DNA from: an uncultured Clostridia bacterium
GTDB lineage: Bacteria > Bacillota > Clostridia > Oscillospirales > Acutalibacteraceae
Reading direction: 5' to 3'
DNA: 5,193 bases
NCBI GenBank assembly: GCA_937875885.1
Contig: CALEIO010000098.1
Coordinates: 1-5,193 of the forward strand
The translations under genes and the position numbers were made by a program. Below are positions 1 through 4,070 of the stretch, one piece after another. The notes beneath the pieces were generated by a model that ran no database searches, was not told the origin of the DNA, and saw only the letters and a list, made by a program, of their open reading frames with translations. Each line of letters begins with the position of its first letter. Position 1 is the stretch's first letter.

Positions 1-151
1 CCGTTGCGGCTCCACGATTGCCAGCCGTTGCGGCTCCATACTCGCCAGCCGTTGCGGCTCCACGATTGCCAGCCGTTGCGGCTCCATACTCGCCAGCCGT
101 TGCGGCTCCACGATTGCCAGCCGTTGCGGCTCCATACTCGCCAGCCGTTGC
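1..151. repeat. Tandem 24/48-bp coding repeat
   Basis: Six complete 24-bp units (1-144) share CCGTTGCGGCTCCA and end alternately in CGATTGCCAG or TACTCGCCAG. The alternation is strict, so the exact period is 48 bp, with three identical 48-bp copies and a partial CCGTTGC at 145-151. The array continues to the window edge. Read on the minus strand it encodes the 8-residue repeats of the DUF7666-like protein. Lack of any silent difference among copies points to recent expansion or continuing homogenisation by slippage or unequal recombination. Confidence 0.95.
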
Positions 152-496
152 CCTTTCGGGGTCGGTGTATTCTGTAGTTGTGTGTGCCTTTACGTACTCA
201 ATTTGAGCCTTTACAAGTCCAGGGATACCTATTTCTGCGCCGATCTTAATCTTGCTTGACGCCACTTTGCTGTCGTGGTTGTCTCTGTCAAATTCTCCGC
301 CCTGCTCTACTTCGCAGTAGCGGCTTGATCCAGGCGGGTAATAGTTGAAAACGTCAAGGGGTCTTTCGCAGGCATGAAAACCTGCGTCACACGCTTTTGC
401 GCGGTCGGTTTCATACTCTTTGCCTACTTCATACTGAAAGCCTCTGCATTTCAGGTCTTTGTCGAAGCCCTTAAAAGTTTTGATTGCCTTATCCAC
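1..496 (-). CDS. DUF7666-like phage protein with 8-residue repeats (3' end off window)
   Basis: The frame opens at a GTG (496-494) and stays open to the left edge, giving 165 visible codons. The GTG is preferred because GAGG (507-504) lies 6 nt upstream, inside the end of the preceding gene, whose stop is 1 nt before the start; this suggests translational coupling. Another in-frame GTG at 508 has a poor ribosome site. Residues 2-110 have the pattern I associate with the DUF7666 family found in phages: FKGFDKDLKCRGFQYE near the start, FHACERPLDVFNYYPP, then SRYCEVEQGGE and DSKVASSKIKIGAEIG. From about residue 115 the protein becomes the repeats ATAGEYGA and ATAGNRGA in strict alternation. Such short Gly/Ala repeats may form a beta-solenoid; that is inference. 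The function is unknown. The family name is from memory, without a search. Confidence 0.82.
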   Translation of the reverse strand, partial: MDKAIKTFKGFDKDLKCRGFQYEVGKEYETDRAKACDAGFHACERPLDVFNYYPPGSSRYCEVEQGGEFDRDNHDSKVASSKIKIGAEIGIPGLVKAQIEYVKAHTTTEYTDPERATAGEYGAATAGNRGAATAGEYGAATAGNRGAATAGEYGAATAGNRGAAT

Positions 497-497
497 G

Positions 498-944
498 TCA
501 GTCCTCACTTTCTAAAGCTGTGAGCTTCTGCCAGACCTCGTCCCACTTCTCGGGCTTGTCCTTAAGGTCGGACACTTTAGCGCCGTAGAGGTTTATAATC
601 TCTTTTACTTTTGTCTTTTTCGCAACGCTAACTGCTGCAAGCTGGACGACTTTCTGCTGTATCTGCTCAAGTGTGACTGTGGGCTCTACGCTCTGAGGGG
701 TCACAGGGGGCTCAGGCTTTGCGTCTGTTGCGTTTTCAGGCTCAGGCTTGACAGGTTCAGGGGTTTGTGCTTCCGCCACGTCCTGGGCGTTCTCAGGGGC
801 TGTCAGTGGGGGTACATCTTTCATTACGTCCGCAAGGGTCTGGACGCCCTTGTCGCAGCGGGGGCTTGAGTTCTCAAGCGCTGCTGTGAGGCGGTCAATT
901 CTTACGCGGTCCTCCGCGCTGAGTTCAATTACAATTTTGTTCAT
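498..944 (-). CDS. Phage hypothetical protein with Pro/Glu linker (so-called Rrp5-like)
   Basis: The 148-aa product has three parts. Residues 1-25 (MNKIVIELSAEDRVRIDRLT) look like a short amphipathic segment. Residues 44-88 are a low-complexity linker rich in Pro, Glu, Thr and Ala. Residues 89-146 form a charged, probably helical C-terminal domain with the pattern VKEIINLYGAKVSDL and a Trp-containing end. The layout resembles small clostridial phage proteins often labelled 'rRNA biogenesis protein rrp5'. That label comes from similarity to the acidic linker and should not be taken as function. Homologues, as I recall, tend to sit in early replication/recombination modules. The ATG is supported by a full AGGAGG (955-950) 5 nt upstream, 1 nt after the stop of the 3D-domain gene. 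The gene's end carries the ribosome site of the next gene. The role is unknown; gene reality is well supported. Confidence 0.85.
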   Translation of the reverse strand: MNKIVIELSAEDRVRIDRLTAALENSSPRCDKGVQTLADVMKDVPPLTAPENAQDVAEAQTPEPVKPEPENATDAKPEPPVTPQSVEPTVTLEQIQQKVVQLAAVSVAKKTKVKEIINLYGAKVSDLKDKPEKWDEVWQKLTALESED

Positions 945-956
945 AAGTTCCTCCTA

Positions 957-1481
957 TTACTTTACTGTGGAGACTTCGGCATACTGTATGCCGAACTCCA
1001 GCGCGTCAGCGTGACTGTCAAAGAATATGTCTATTCTGTCGCCCTGTATCGCCCCGCCGATGTCCTCGGCTATGTACTCCTGGCTGTTGATTAGCACCGA
1101 ACTGCCCAGGGGGATAACGTCAGGGTCTACCGCAATAGTACGGCCCGCCGTTGCTACTGTGCCCGTGTAGGTGTAGCCGTCTGCCCATTCGCCACAGCAG
1201 GCAGGGCAGGCGCAGTACGCGGTCAGACAGAAAGTGCCCAGGCTCTCAGGCTCAGGCTCTGTAGCCCCGGGTTCCGTTTCATTCGGGGCGTTTACAAGCT
1301 CCAGCGCTAAAGCCTCCAGAGGGTTGGTCTCTTTGACTACGACCTCAGAGTACTGATGTTTCTGAGCTGCTTGCTTTTCAAGGATTTCCACTTTAGTCCC
1401 TAATGTTGAAAAAGCTAAAAGCATTACAAACACAAAGCTCATAACGGCGATGTTAAATATCAATCTTTTAATTCCAGTCAT
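957..1481 (-). CDS. Membrane-anchored 3D-domain (MltA-like) protein
   Basis: The 174-aa product starts with a positive stretch (KR at 5-6) and one hydrophobic segment at about residues 7-27, most likely an N-terminal membrane anchor or uncleaved signal, followed by a Glu/Pro-rich spacer to about 80. Residues 82-172 match the 3D domain, a double-psi beta-barrel shared with lytic transglycosylase MltA and Rpf-type proteins. The three defining aspartates are visible: D119 in AVDPDVIPLGS, D140 in AEDIGGAIQG and D151 in RIDIFF. The cysteine cluster TAYCACPACCG (87-97) resembles that of many clostridial 3D proteins. By family it would act outside the membrane on peptidoglycan, with the aspartates as candidate catalytic residues. 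Its place right after two regulators in the early operon, not in a lysis cassette, is unusual. GGAAGTG just upstream supports the ATG. The domain call is firm; the precise reaction is inferred. Confidence 0.9.
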   Translation of the reverse strand: MTGIKRLIFNIAVMSFVFVMLLAFSTLGTKVEILEKQAAQKHQYSEVVVKETNPLEALALELVNAPNETEPGATEPEPESLGTFCLTAYCACPACCGEWADGYTYTGTVATAGRTIAVDPDVIPLGSSVLINSQEYIAEDIGGAIQGDRIDIFFDSHADALEFGIQYAEVSTVK

Positions 1482-1504
1482 GCTGTCACTTCCTTTTTTA
1501 ATGC

Positions 1505-1744
1505 TTAAGTTACAAATTTTCTCTCTGTAAGCAACTGAATAACGGTAACATTCAGCCGCTTTGCAAGAGCTTCCAGTTCCCCGAGTTTGAATGTGTCGGG
1601 CTTTGCTTTTCGGCTGCAGTAAGTGGCAGGCGACATCCTCAGGAGAATCCTTTGTTCCTCAATGCTGACACCGTATAACCTGCAAAGTGATTCAATGTTG
1701 TCAATCAGCACCTTATGTGTATCAGGTATTATTCTTTTTGGCAT
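1505..1744 (-). CDS. Small XRE/Cro-type helix-turn-helix protein
   Basis: The 79-aa product is almost entirely one helix-turn-helix domain. Residues 11-25 form the first helix; GVSIEEQRILLRMSPATYC (25-43) gives the helix-turn-helix core, with basic residues (SRKAKPD) after the recognition helix; residues 52-72 (FKLGELEALAKRLNVTVIQL) form the closing helices. This is the usual layout of phage Cro/CI-type DNA-binding proteins without a second domain. The ATG follows GGAG by 7 nt. It is the second gene of the leftward operon, 60 nt after the Cro-like gene, and the gap is bordered by a perfect operator-like palindrome. A role as a second early regulator or accessory repressor is inferred from position; its target is unknown. 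Confidence 0.85.
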   Translation of the reverse strand: MPKRIIPDTHKVLIDNIESLCRLYGVSIEEQRILLRMSPATYCSRKAKPDTFKLGELEALAKRLNVTVIQLLTERKFVT

Positions 1745-1804
1745 ATACGCGCTCCACTTCCTTTCTTAAAATCGCGACTCCCTATGGTCTTAACACTATC
1801 ACTT

Positions 1805-1820
1805 GTCACAGTTCTGTGAC
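1805..1820. promoter_or_regulatory. Operator-like palindrome over the cro-like stop codon
   Basis: GTCACAGTTCTGTGAC is a perfect inverted repeat with 6-bp arms and a 4-bp centre. It encodes the last four residues (VTEL) and stop of the Cro-like protein, and matches the palindrome at 2038-2053 in both arms. It lies 61 bp before the next gene's start. It could be an internal operator or roadblock, or an RNA hairpin. I see no convincing promoter next to it. Confidence 0.7.
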
Positions 1821-2018
1821 TTTTTGAGTAAAAAAAGAAGCGAGCCGCTCAACACTCACATCTAAAATCGGAGCCATTTCCTGCAATTCAGATACACGGG
1901 GTTCACGCTCAAGATTCACAATATCTGTGGCTTTGTTATGATCCCAGCCAATTGTTCTCGCAAATTCACGAATCGACTTAAATTTGCTGTACACTAATCC
2001 TCTTAGAGTTACTGCCAT
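1806..2018 (-). CDS. Cro-like helix-turn-helix regulator
   Basis: The 70-aa product is a single XRE-type domain: SIREFARTIGWDHNKATDIV (15-34) is the helix-turn-helix, then VSELQEMAPILDVSVERLASFF (42-63) is the usual C-terminal helix pair with the LDVSVERL signature. It is the first gene leftward from the switch region and diverges from the CI-type repressor, the position of cro in lambdoid phages. It has a full AAGGAGGTG (2035-2027), 8 nt before the ATG, and a strong promoter about 40 bp upstream. Its last codons and stop are part of a perfect palindrome (1805-1820). It probably binds the GTCA...TGAC operators and represses the repressor gene. That role is inferred from position, not shown by sequence. 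Confidence 0.87.
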   Translation of the reverse strand: MAVTLRGLVYSKFKSIREFARTIGWDHNKATDIVNLEREPRVSELQEMAPILDVSVERLASFFTQKVTEL

Positions 2019-2037
2019 TTCTTTTTCACCTCCTTAC

Positions 2038-2053
2038 GTCACAAATCTGTGAC
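2038..2053. promoter_or_regulatory. Operator at the start site of the leftward early promoter
   Basis: GTCACAAATCTGTGAC is a perfect inverted repeat (arms GTCACA/TGTGAC, 4-bp centre). It covers about +1 to +16 of the transcript predicted from the leftward promoter. A regulator bound here would block initiation or clearance, fitting control of the cro-like operon by the repressor or by Cro itself. Confidence 0.8.
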
Positions 2054-2060
2054 ATTCCAG

Positions 2061-2089
2061 ATAATAGCACAGACTTTTTTCTTTGTCAA
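2061..2089 (-). promoter_or_regulatory. Leftward early promoter for the cro-like operon
   Basis: On the minus strand there is a consensus -35 TTGACA (2089-2084), a 17-bp spacer, and -10 TATTAT (2066-2061) with an extended TGC just before it. The predicted start is near 2054, giving a leader of about 36 nt. The -35 overlaps the 17-bp operator at 2085-2101, and the start site abuts the palindrome at 2038-2053, so repression at two points is expected. Confidence 0.85.
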
Positions 2090-2101
2090 CCTTTTTGTGA
2101 C
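2085..2101. promoter_or_regulatory. 17-bp operator over the leftward -35
   Basis: GTCA-N9-TGAC, extended to TTGTCA...TGACAA (2083-2103 allowing the flanking bases), shares half-sites with the other palindromes but has an odd, 17-bp length. It overlaps the TTGACA of the leftward promoter, the expected position for repression of early genes by the CI-type protein. Confidence 0.7.
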
Positions 2102-2119
2102 AAAAAAAATATTTTTTTT
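2102..2119. other. A8-TA-T8 palindrome between divergent promoters
   Basis: Eight A, then TA, then eight T form an 18-bp perfect palindrome midway between the two promoters. Phased A/T tracts bend DNA and can serve as UP elements for RNA polymerase; here one tract lies upstream of each -35. Function is inferred from position. Confidence 0.5.
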
Positions 2120-2125
2120 AATTTT

Positions 2126-2142
2126 GTCATTGATTTAGTGAC
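2126..2142. promoter_or_regulatory. 17-bp operator over the repressor promoter
   Basis: GTCA-N9-TGAC, within TTGTCA (2124-2129) and TGACAA (2139-2144), has the same length and spacing as the site at 2085-2101, with centres 41 bp apart. It encloses the -35 of the rightward repressor promoter, so it would serve autoregulation by the repressor or shut-off by the Cro-like protein. Confidence 0.7.
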
Positions 2143-2158
2143 AATAGTATGCTATAAT
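2130..2158 (+). promoter_or_regulatory. Rightward promoter of the repressor gene
   Basis: TTGATT (2130-2135), a 17-bp spacer, and a perfect TATAAT (2153-2158) preceded by TGC, an extended -10. The start is expected near 2165, about 17 nt before the TTG start codon. The -35 lies inside the operator at 2126-2142. Confidence 0.8.
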
Positions 2159-2181
2159 CTATCCAAAGAGAGGTGTTCAAT

Positions 2182-2826
2182 TTGACTTTCGGAGAGAAAC
2201 TAAAACATATCAGATTGGGTAGGGACCTATCACAAGAGGCTTTTGCAGAACTATTAGGTACCTCAAAACAGGTTATCAGTAGATATGAATTGGGACAGAC
2301 AACCCCTAAAATAGGTGTAGCAGCAAGGATGTGTAGCATATTAGGTGTAAACCTTGACAATATGATTAACGATAGTAAGGGTATATACGACCCTCCAGTA
2401 AACTACGACGGCAGTACACCTGACAATATTATTCCTCTGCCTAAAATGAAAAAAGTTCCCCTTGTAGGCACAATAGCCTGTGGGGAACCTATACTTGCAG
2501 AAGAAAATATTGAATCTTTAATAAATACGCCTGAAGGCCTCGGTGCTACATTTGCCCTCCGATGTAAAGGGGATAGTATGATTAACGCTCGCATCTTTGA
2601 TGGCGACATAGTTTACATAAGGCAGCAGCCGGACGTAGAGAACGGGGAAATCGCAGCCGTCCTGGTTGATAATGAGGCAACTCTGAAGCGTGTGTTTAAG
2701 TACGACAACAGAATTGAGCTGAGAGCGGAAAACCCCACTTTTAGACCTCTCAGTTTTGAGGGTGAAGCCCTCTCAGATATTCGCATTCTCGGTAAAGCCG
2801 TCGGCTTTCTGAGTACAATTATATAA
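2182..2826 (+). CDS. CI/LexA-type self-cleaving phage repressor (XRE + S24)
   Basis: The product is 214 aa from the TTG at 2182. Residues 2-57 are an XRE helix-turn-helix domain (core LSQEAFAELLGTSKQVISRYE). After a linker (about 65-90) comes an S24 peptidase domain. VGTIACGEP holds the likely self-cleavage site, Cys100-Gly101, a pair used in UmuD; LexA and CI use Ala-Gly. Ser132 in CKGDSM and Lys169 in ATLKRVF are the catalytic dyad. By family it keeps lytic genes off as a dimer and cleaves itself when RecA filaments form after DNA damage. TTG is preferred: AGAGGTG (2169-2175) lies 6 nt upstream and MTFGEKL is a usual beginning. The in-frame GTG at 2173 overlaps that ribosome site and would add three residues. 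The first half is AT-rich compared with the leftward operon. Confidence 0.93.
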   Translation: MTFGEKLKHIRLGRDLSQEAFAELLGTSKQVISRYELGQTTPKIGVAARMCSILGVNLDNMINDSKGIYDPPVNYDGSTPDNIIPLPKMKKVPLVGTIACGEPILAEENIESLINTPEGLGATFALRCKGDSMINARIFDGDIVYIRQQPDVENGEIAAVLVDNEATLKRVFKYDNRIELRAENPTFRPLSFEGEALSDIRILGKAVGFLSTII

Positions 2827-2829
2827 AAT

Positions 2830-2872
2830 AAAAAAAAATCCGCTCTCACGAGTACCAGTCGTAAGAACGGAT
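2830..2872 (-). terminator. Strong leftward intrinsic terminator
   Basis: Arms 2838-2851 and 2859-2872 enclose a 7-nt loop, and on the minus strand the stem is followed by eight T (2837-2830) and then ATTTT. Read as minus-strand RNA the 14-bp stem is continuous, with two G-U pairs. Read as plus-strand RNA those positions are C-A mismatches, and the hairpin is followed by GAATATAG, not T. The terminator therefore acts leftward, although no gene is annotated on that strand to its right. Confidence 0.82.
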
Positions 2873-2907
2873 GAATATAGGGAGTGTGTGCATACTCACC
2901 CATAAGC
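2830..2907 (-). ncRNA. Putative small antisense RNA between repressor and integrase
   Basis: A leftward promoter (-10 at 2919-2914) and a leftward terminator ending near 2830 define a predicted RNA of about 78 nt with a G start near 2907. It is antisense to the plus-strand RNA between the repressor stop and the integrase. Its 5' part contains ACACACTCC (2889-2881), complementary to 2881-2889 in cis and also to the integrase ribosome-site region 2968-2976, where GGAGTGTGT recurs. A peptide reading (MGEYAHTPYIHPF...) begins at an ATG at 2904 but runs through the terminator stem without a stop and lacks a clear ribosome site, so I do not call a gene. Its existence and its role in controlling integrase are inferred from signals only. 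Confidence 0.5.
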
Positions 2908-2928
2908 ATACATAGTATACCACACTCC
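2881..2928 (+). promoter_or_regulatory. Leader hairpin, anti-anti-Shine-Dalgarno candidate
   Basis: GGAGTGTG (2881-2888) can pair with CACACTCC (2921-2928), with further pairing of 2892-2895 to 2915-2918. This structure would occupy the segment that otherwise can pair with the integrase ribosome site at 2967-2975. It can form only in transcripts that start upstream of 2881, such as readthrough from the repressor gene. Confidence 0.45.
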
Positions 2929-2943
2929 TCTTGCAAAAAACAA
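2914..2943 (-). promoter_or_regulatory. Leftward promoter for the putative antisense RNA
   Basis: On the minus strand: -35 TTGTTT (2943-2938), 18-bp spacer, -10 TATACT (2919-2914) preceded by TGG, an extended -10. The -10 is five of six to consensus; the -35 is weak. The start falls near 2907. The only reading frame downstream is the doubtful one above, and a terminator follows about 70 bp on. Confidence 0.5.
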
Positions 2944-2959
2944 GGGGTATTTTTATACC
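2931..2959 (+). promoter_or_regulatory. Weak candidate integrase promoter
   Basis: TTGCAA (2931-2936), 17-bp spacer, TATACC (2954-2959), each four of six to consensus. The start would lie near 2966, just before the ribosome site, so this transcript would lack the upstream pairing segments. It overlaps the leftward promoter at 2914-2943, so the two may exclude each other. Confidence 0.3.
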
Positions 2960-2963
2960 CTTT
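2942..2963 (+). other. Hairpin in the integrase leader
   Basis: AAGGGGTAT and ATACCCTTT flank a TTTT loop (arms 2942-2950 and 2955-2963, one G-U pair). A short T run (2961-2964) follows on the plus strand, and CTTGTTTTTT on the minus strand. It could be a weak terminator or attenuator in either direction, or a regulator site. Confidence 0.4.
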
Positions 2964-2980
2964 TATAGGAGTGTGTTATT

Positions 2981-4006
2981 ATGGCAAAAGCAAAGAAACT
3001 TCCAAGCGGTAATTGGCGCGTACAAGTTTACGATAAGCATAGCGGCAAATACAGATCCTTTACCGCTCCAACGAAAAAAGAAGCAGAATATAAGGCTGCA
3101 GAGTACTCTCTCCACGCACGTCAAGAGAATAGTTATGAGAATTTGACTCTCAGAGAAGCTTTTCAAAGGTACATCAAGAGCAAGACTGCAGTTTTATCAC
3201 CATCTACTCTCAAAGAGTATATAAGGATGTCAGAGCACGACTTCAAACAACTGATGCCGATGCAGCTCTCAAAGATAACCCCGGAGTTAGTGCAGACAGC
3301 TATTAACGAGCTGGCGGCAACACATTCACCAAAGACGGTACGGAATCGGCACGGGCTCCTACACTCGGTGCTTAAAGCCTATCGACCGACACTGGTACTC
3401 ACCACAAGGCTTCCACAGAAGGAAAAGGTAGAAGTCATAGTGCCTACAACAGAAGAAATACAGATACTCCTTGAGAACGCAGGCCCTGTGATTAAGGTAC
3501 CGATAATGCTCGCCAGTTCAGGAGGACTGAGGCGCTCAGAGATATGTGCCCTTACACCTGAGGATTTTACCGACTTAGGTGTTAATATCAATAAGGCTGT
3601 AGTCATAGACAAGGATGGAAAGGCTGTATGTAAAGCCCCTAAAACTTCTGCAGGATATAGATTTGTACCACTACCCAAGACTCTAATAGCTGAAGCGGTT
3701 AAGTGGGAACACTTCGGACTGTCTCCAAGGTCATTAGACCGCAGATTCGACACTCTTGTAAAAAAGCTACCTGTCCCCCACATAACCTTCCATAAGCTGA
3801 GGCATTACTTTGCCTCAGAGCTTCATGCCCAAGGTATACCGGATCAGTATATTGCAAAAATTGGAGGCTGGGATTCGGTTGAGGTACTGCAGAAGATATA
3901 CCAACACACCCTAAGGGATAAAGAAACAAAAATGACAACTAAAATAGTTGATGTTTTTACTAAAAACTTCACCGGAGCGGTATCAGAGAACAGAGCTACA
4001 TTCTAA
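2981..4006 (+). CDS. int: Phage-type tyrosine integrase
   Basis: The 341-aa product is full length for this family. Residues 6-40 (LPSGNWRVQVYDKHSGKYR, then TKKEAEYKA) are an AP2-like arm-binding domain. Residues 53-140 are the SAM-like core-binding domain (TLREAFQRYI, STLKEYIRM). Residues 155-325 are the catalytic domain, with all expected residues: R184 (GLRRSE), K221 (APKTSAGYR), H271 and R274 (HKLRHYFAS), W297 (GGWDS) and nucleophile Y308 (IYQHT). By family it cuts and rejoins attP and the chromosomal attB through a phosphotyrosyl intermediate, and also excises with a helper protein; none is seen here. The ATG follows AGGAG by 9 nt, inside a region that can fold in two ways. The gene points towards the tRNA fragment 67 bp downstream, the expected att site. 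Confidence 0.96.
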   Translation: MAKAKKLPSGNWRVQVYDKHSGKYRSFTAPTKKEAEYKAAEYSLHARQENSYENLTLREAFQRYIKSKTAVLSPSTLKEYIRMSEHDFKQLMPMQLSKITPELVQTAINELAATHSPKTVRNRHGLLHSVLKAYRPTLVLTTRLPQKEKVEVIVPTTEEIQILLENAGPVIKVPIMLASSGGLRRSEICALTPEDFTDLGVNINKAVVIDKDGKAVCKAPKTSAGYRFVPLPKTLIAEAVKWEHFGLSPRSLDRRFDTLVKKLPVPHITFHKLRHYFASELHAQGIPDQYIAKIGGWDSVEVLQKIYQHTLRDKETKMTTKIVDVFTKNFTGAVSENRATF

Positions 4007-4007
4007 A

Positions 4008-4031
4008 AACATCACACGAAACATCACACGA
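4008..4031. repeat. Two tandem 12-bp repeats beside the att site
   Basis: AACATCACACGA occurs twice without a gap (4008-4019 and 4020-4031), 1 bp after the integrase stop and about 40 bp before the tRNA fragment. Paired direct repeats at this position are the usual form of arm-type integrase sites, as in Tn916 and lambda-like systems. That role is inferred; the repeat itself is exact. Confidence 0.75.
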
Positions 4032-4070
4032 TATTTTAAGAATGGCTTGTTAATGCGGGTTTTAACACCA

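Larger units (their letters stand above)
2921..2975 (+). promoter_or_regulatory. Stem sequestering the integrase ribosome-binding site
   Basis: CACACTCCT (2921-2929) is an exact 9-nt complement of AGGAGTGTG (2967-2975), which contains the integrase Shine-Dalgarno AGGAG (2967-2971, 9 nt before the ATG). Between them lies a second hairpin (2942-2963). Pairing would hide the ribosome site. The alternative partner of 2921-2928 is GGAGTGTG at 2881-2888. The three copies could instead be protein-binding sites. Confidence 0.45.

Noticed and set aside
1..151. CRISPR array
   Set aside because: The repeats are directly adjacent with no unique spacers, and they code for an in-frame 8-residue protein repeat.
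18..206. Plus-strand 62-aa reading frame of PAVAAP repeats
   Set aside because: It is the opposite strand of the tandem repeat array. The minus-strand frame continues beyond the repeats into a recognisable conserved domain with a good ribosome site, so the plus-strand frame is a shadow.
748..1014. Plus-strand 88-aa frame, and other frames opposite the integrase (3379-3783, 3699-3938)
   Set aside because: They are antisense to genes with clear domains, have no ribosome sites and have shadow-like composition.
1805..2053. CRP/FNR-like sites
   Set aside because: The half-sites are arranged as TCACA...TGTGA, the reverse of the CRP arrangement TGTGA...TCACA, and they lie in a phage switch region. 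Phage operators explain them better.
2838..2872. Rightward terminator of the repressor gene
   Set aside because: On the plus strand the stem has two C-A mismatches and no T run follows, so it is unlikely to end the repressor transcript.
2613..2936. Minus-strand 107-aa reading frame across the repressor end and intergenic region
   Set aside because: It runs through a strong leftward terminator and then antisense to the repressor catalytic domain; its composition is not protein-like and it has no convincing ribosome site.
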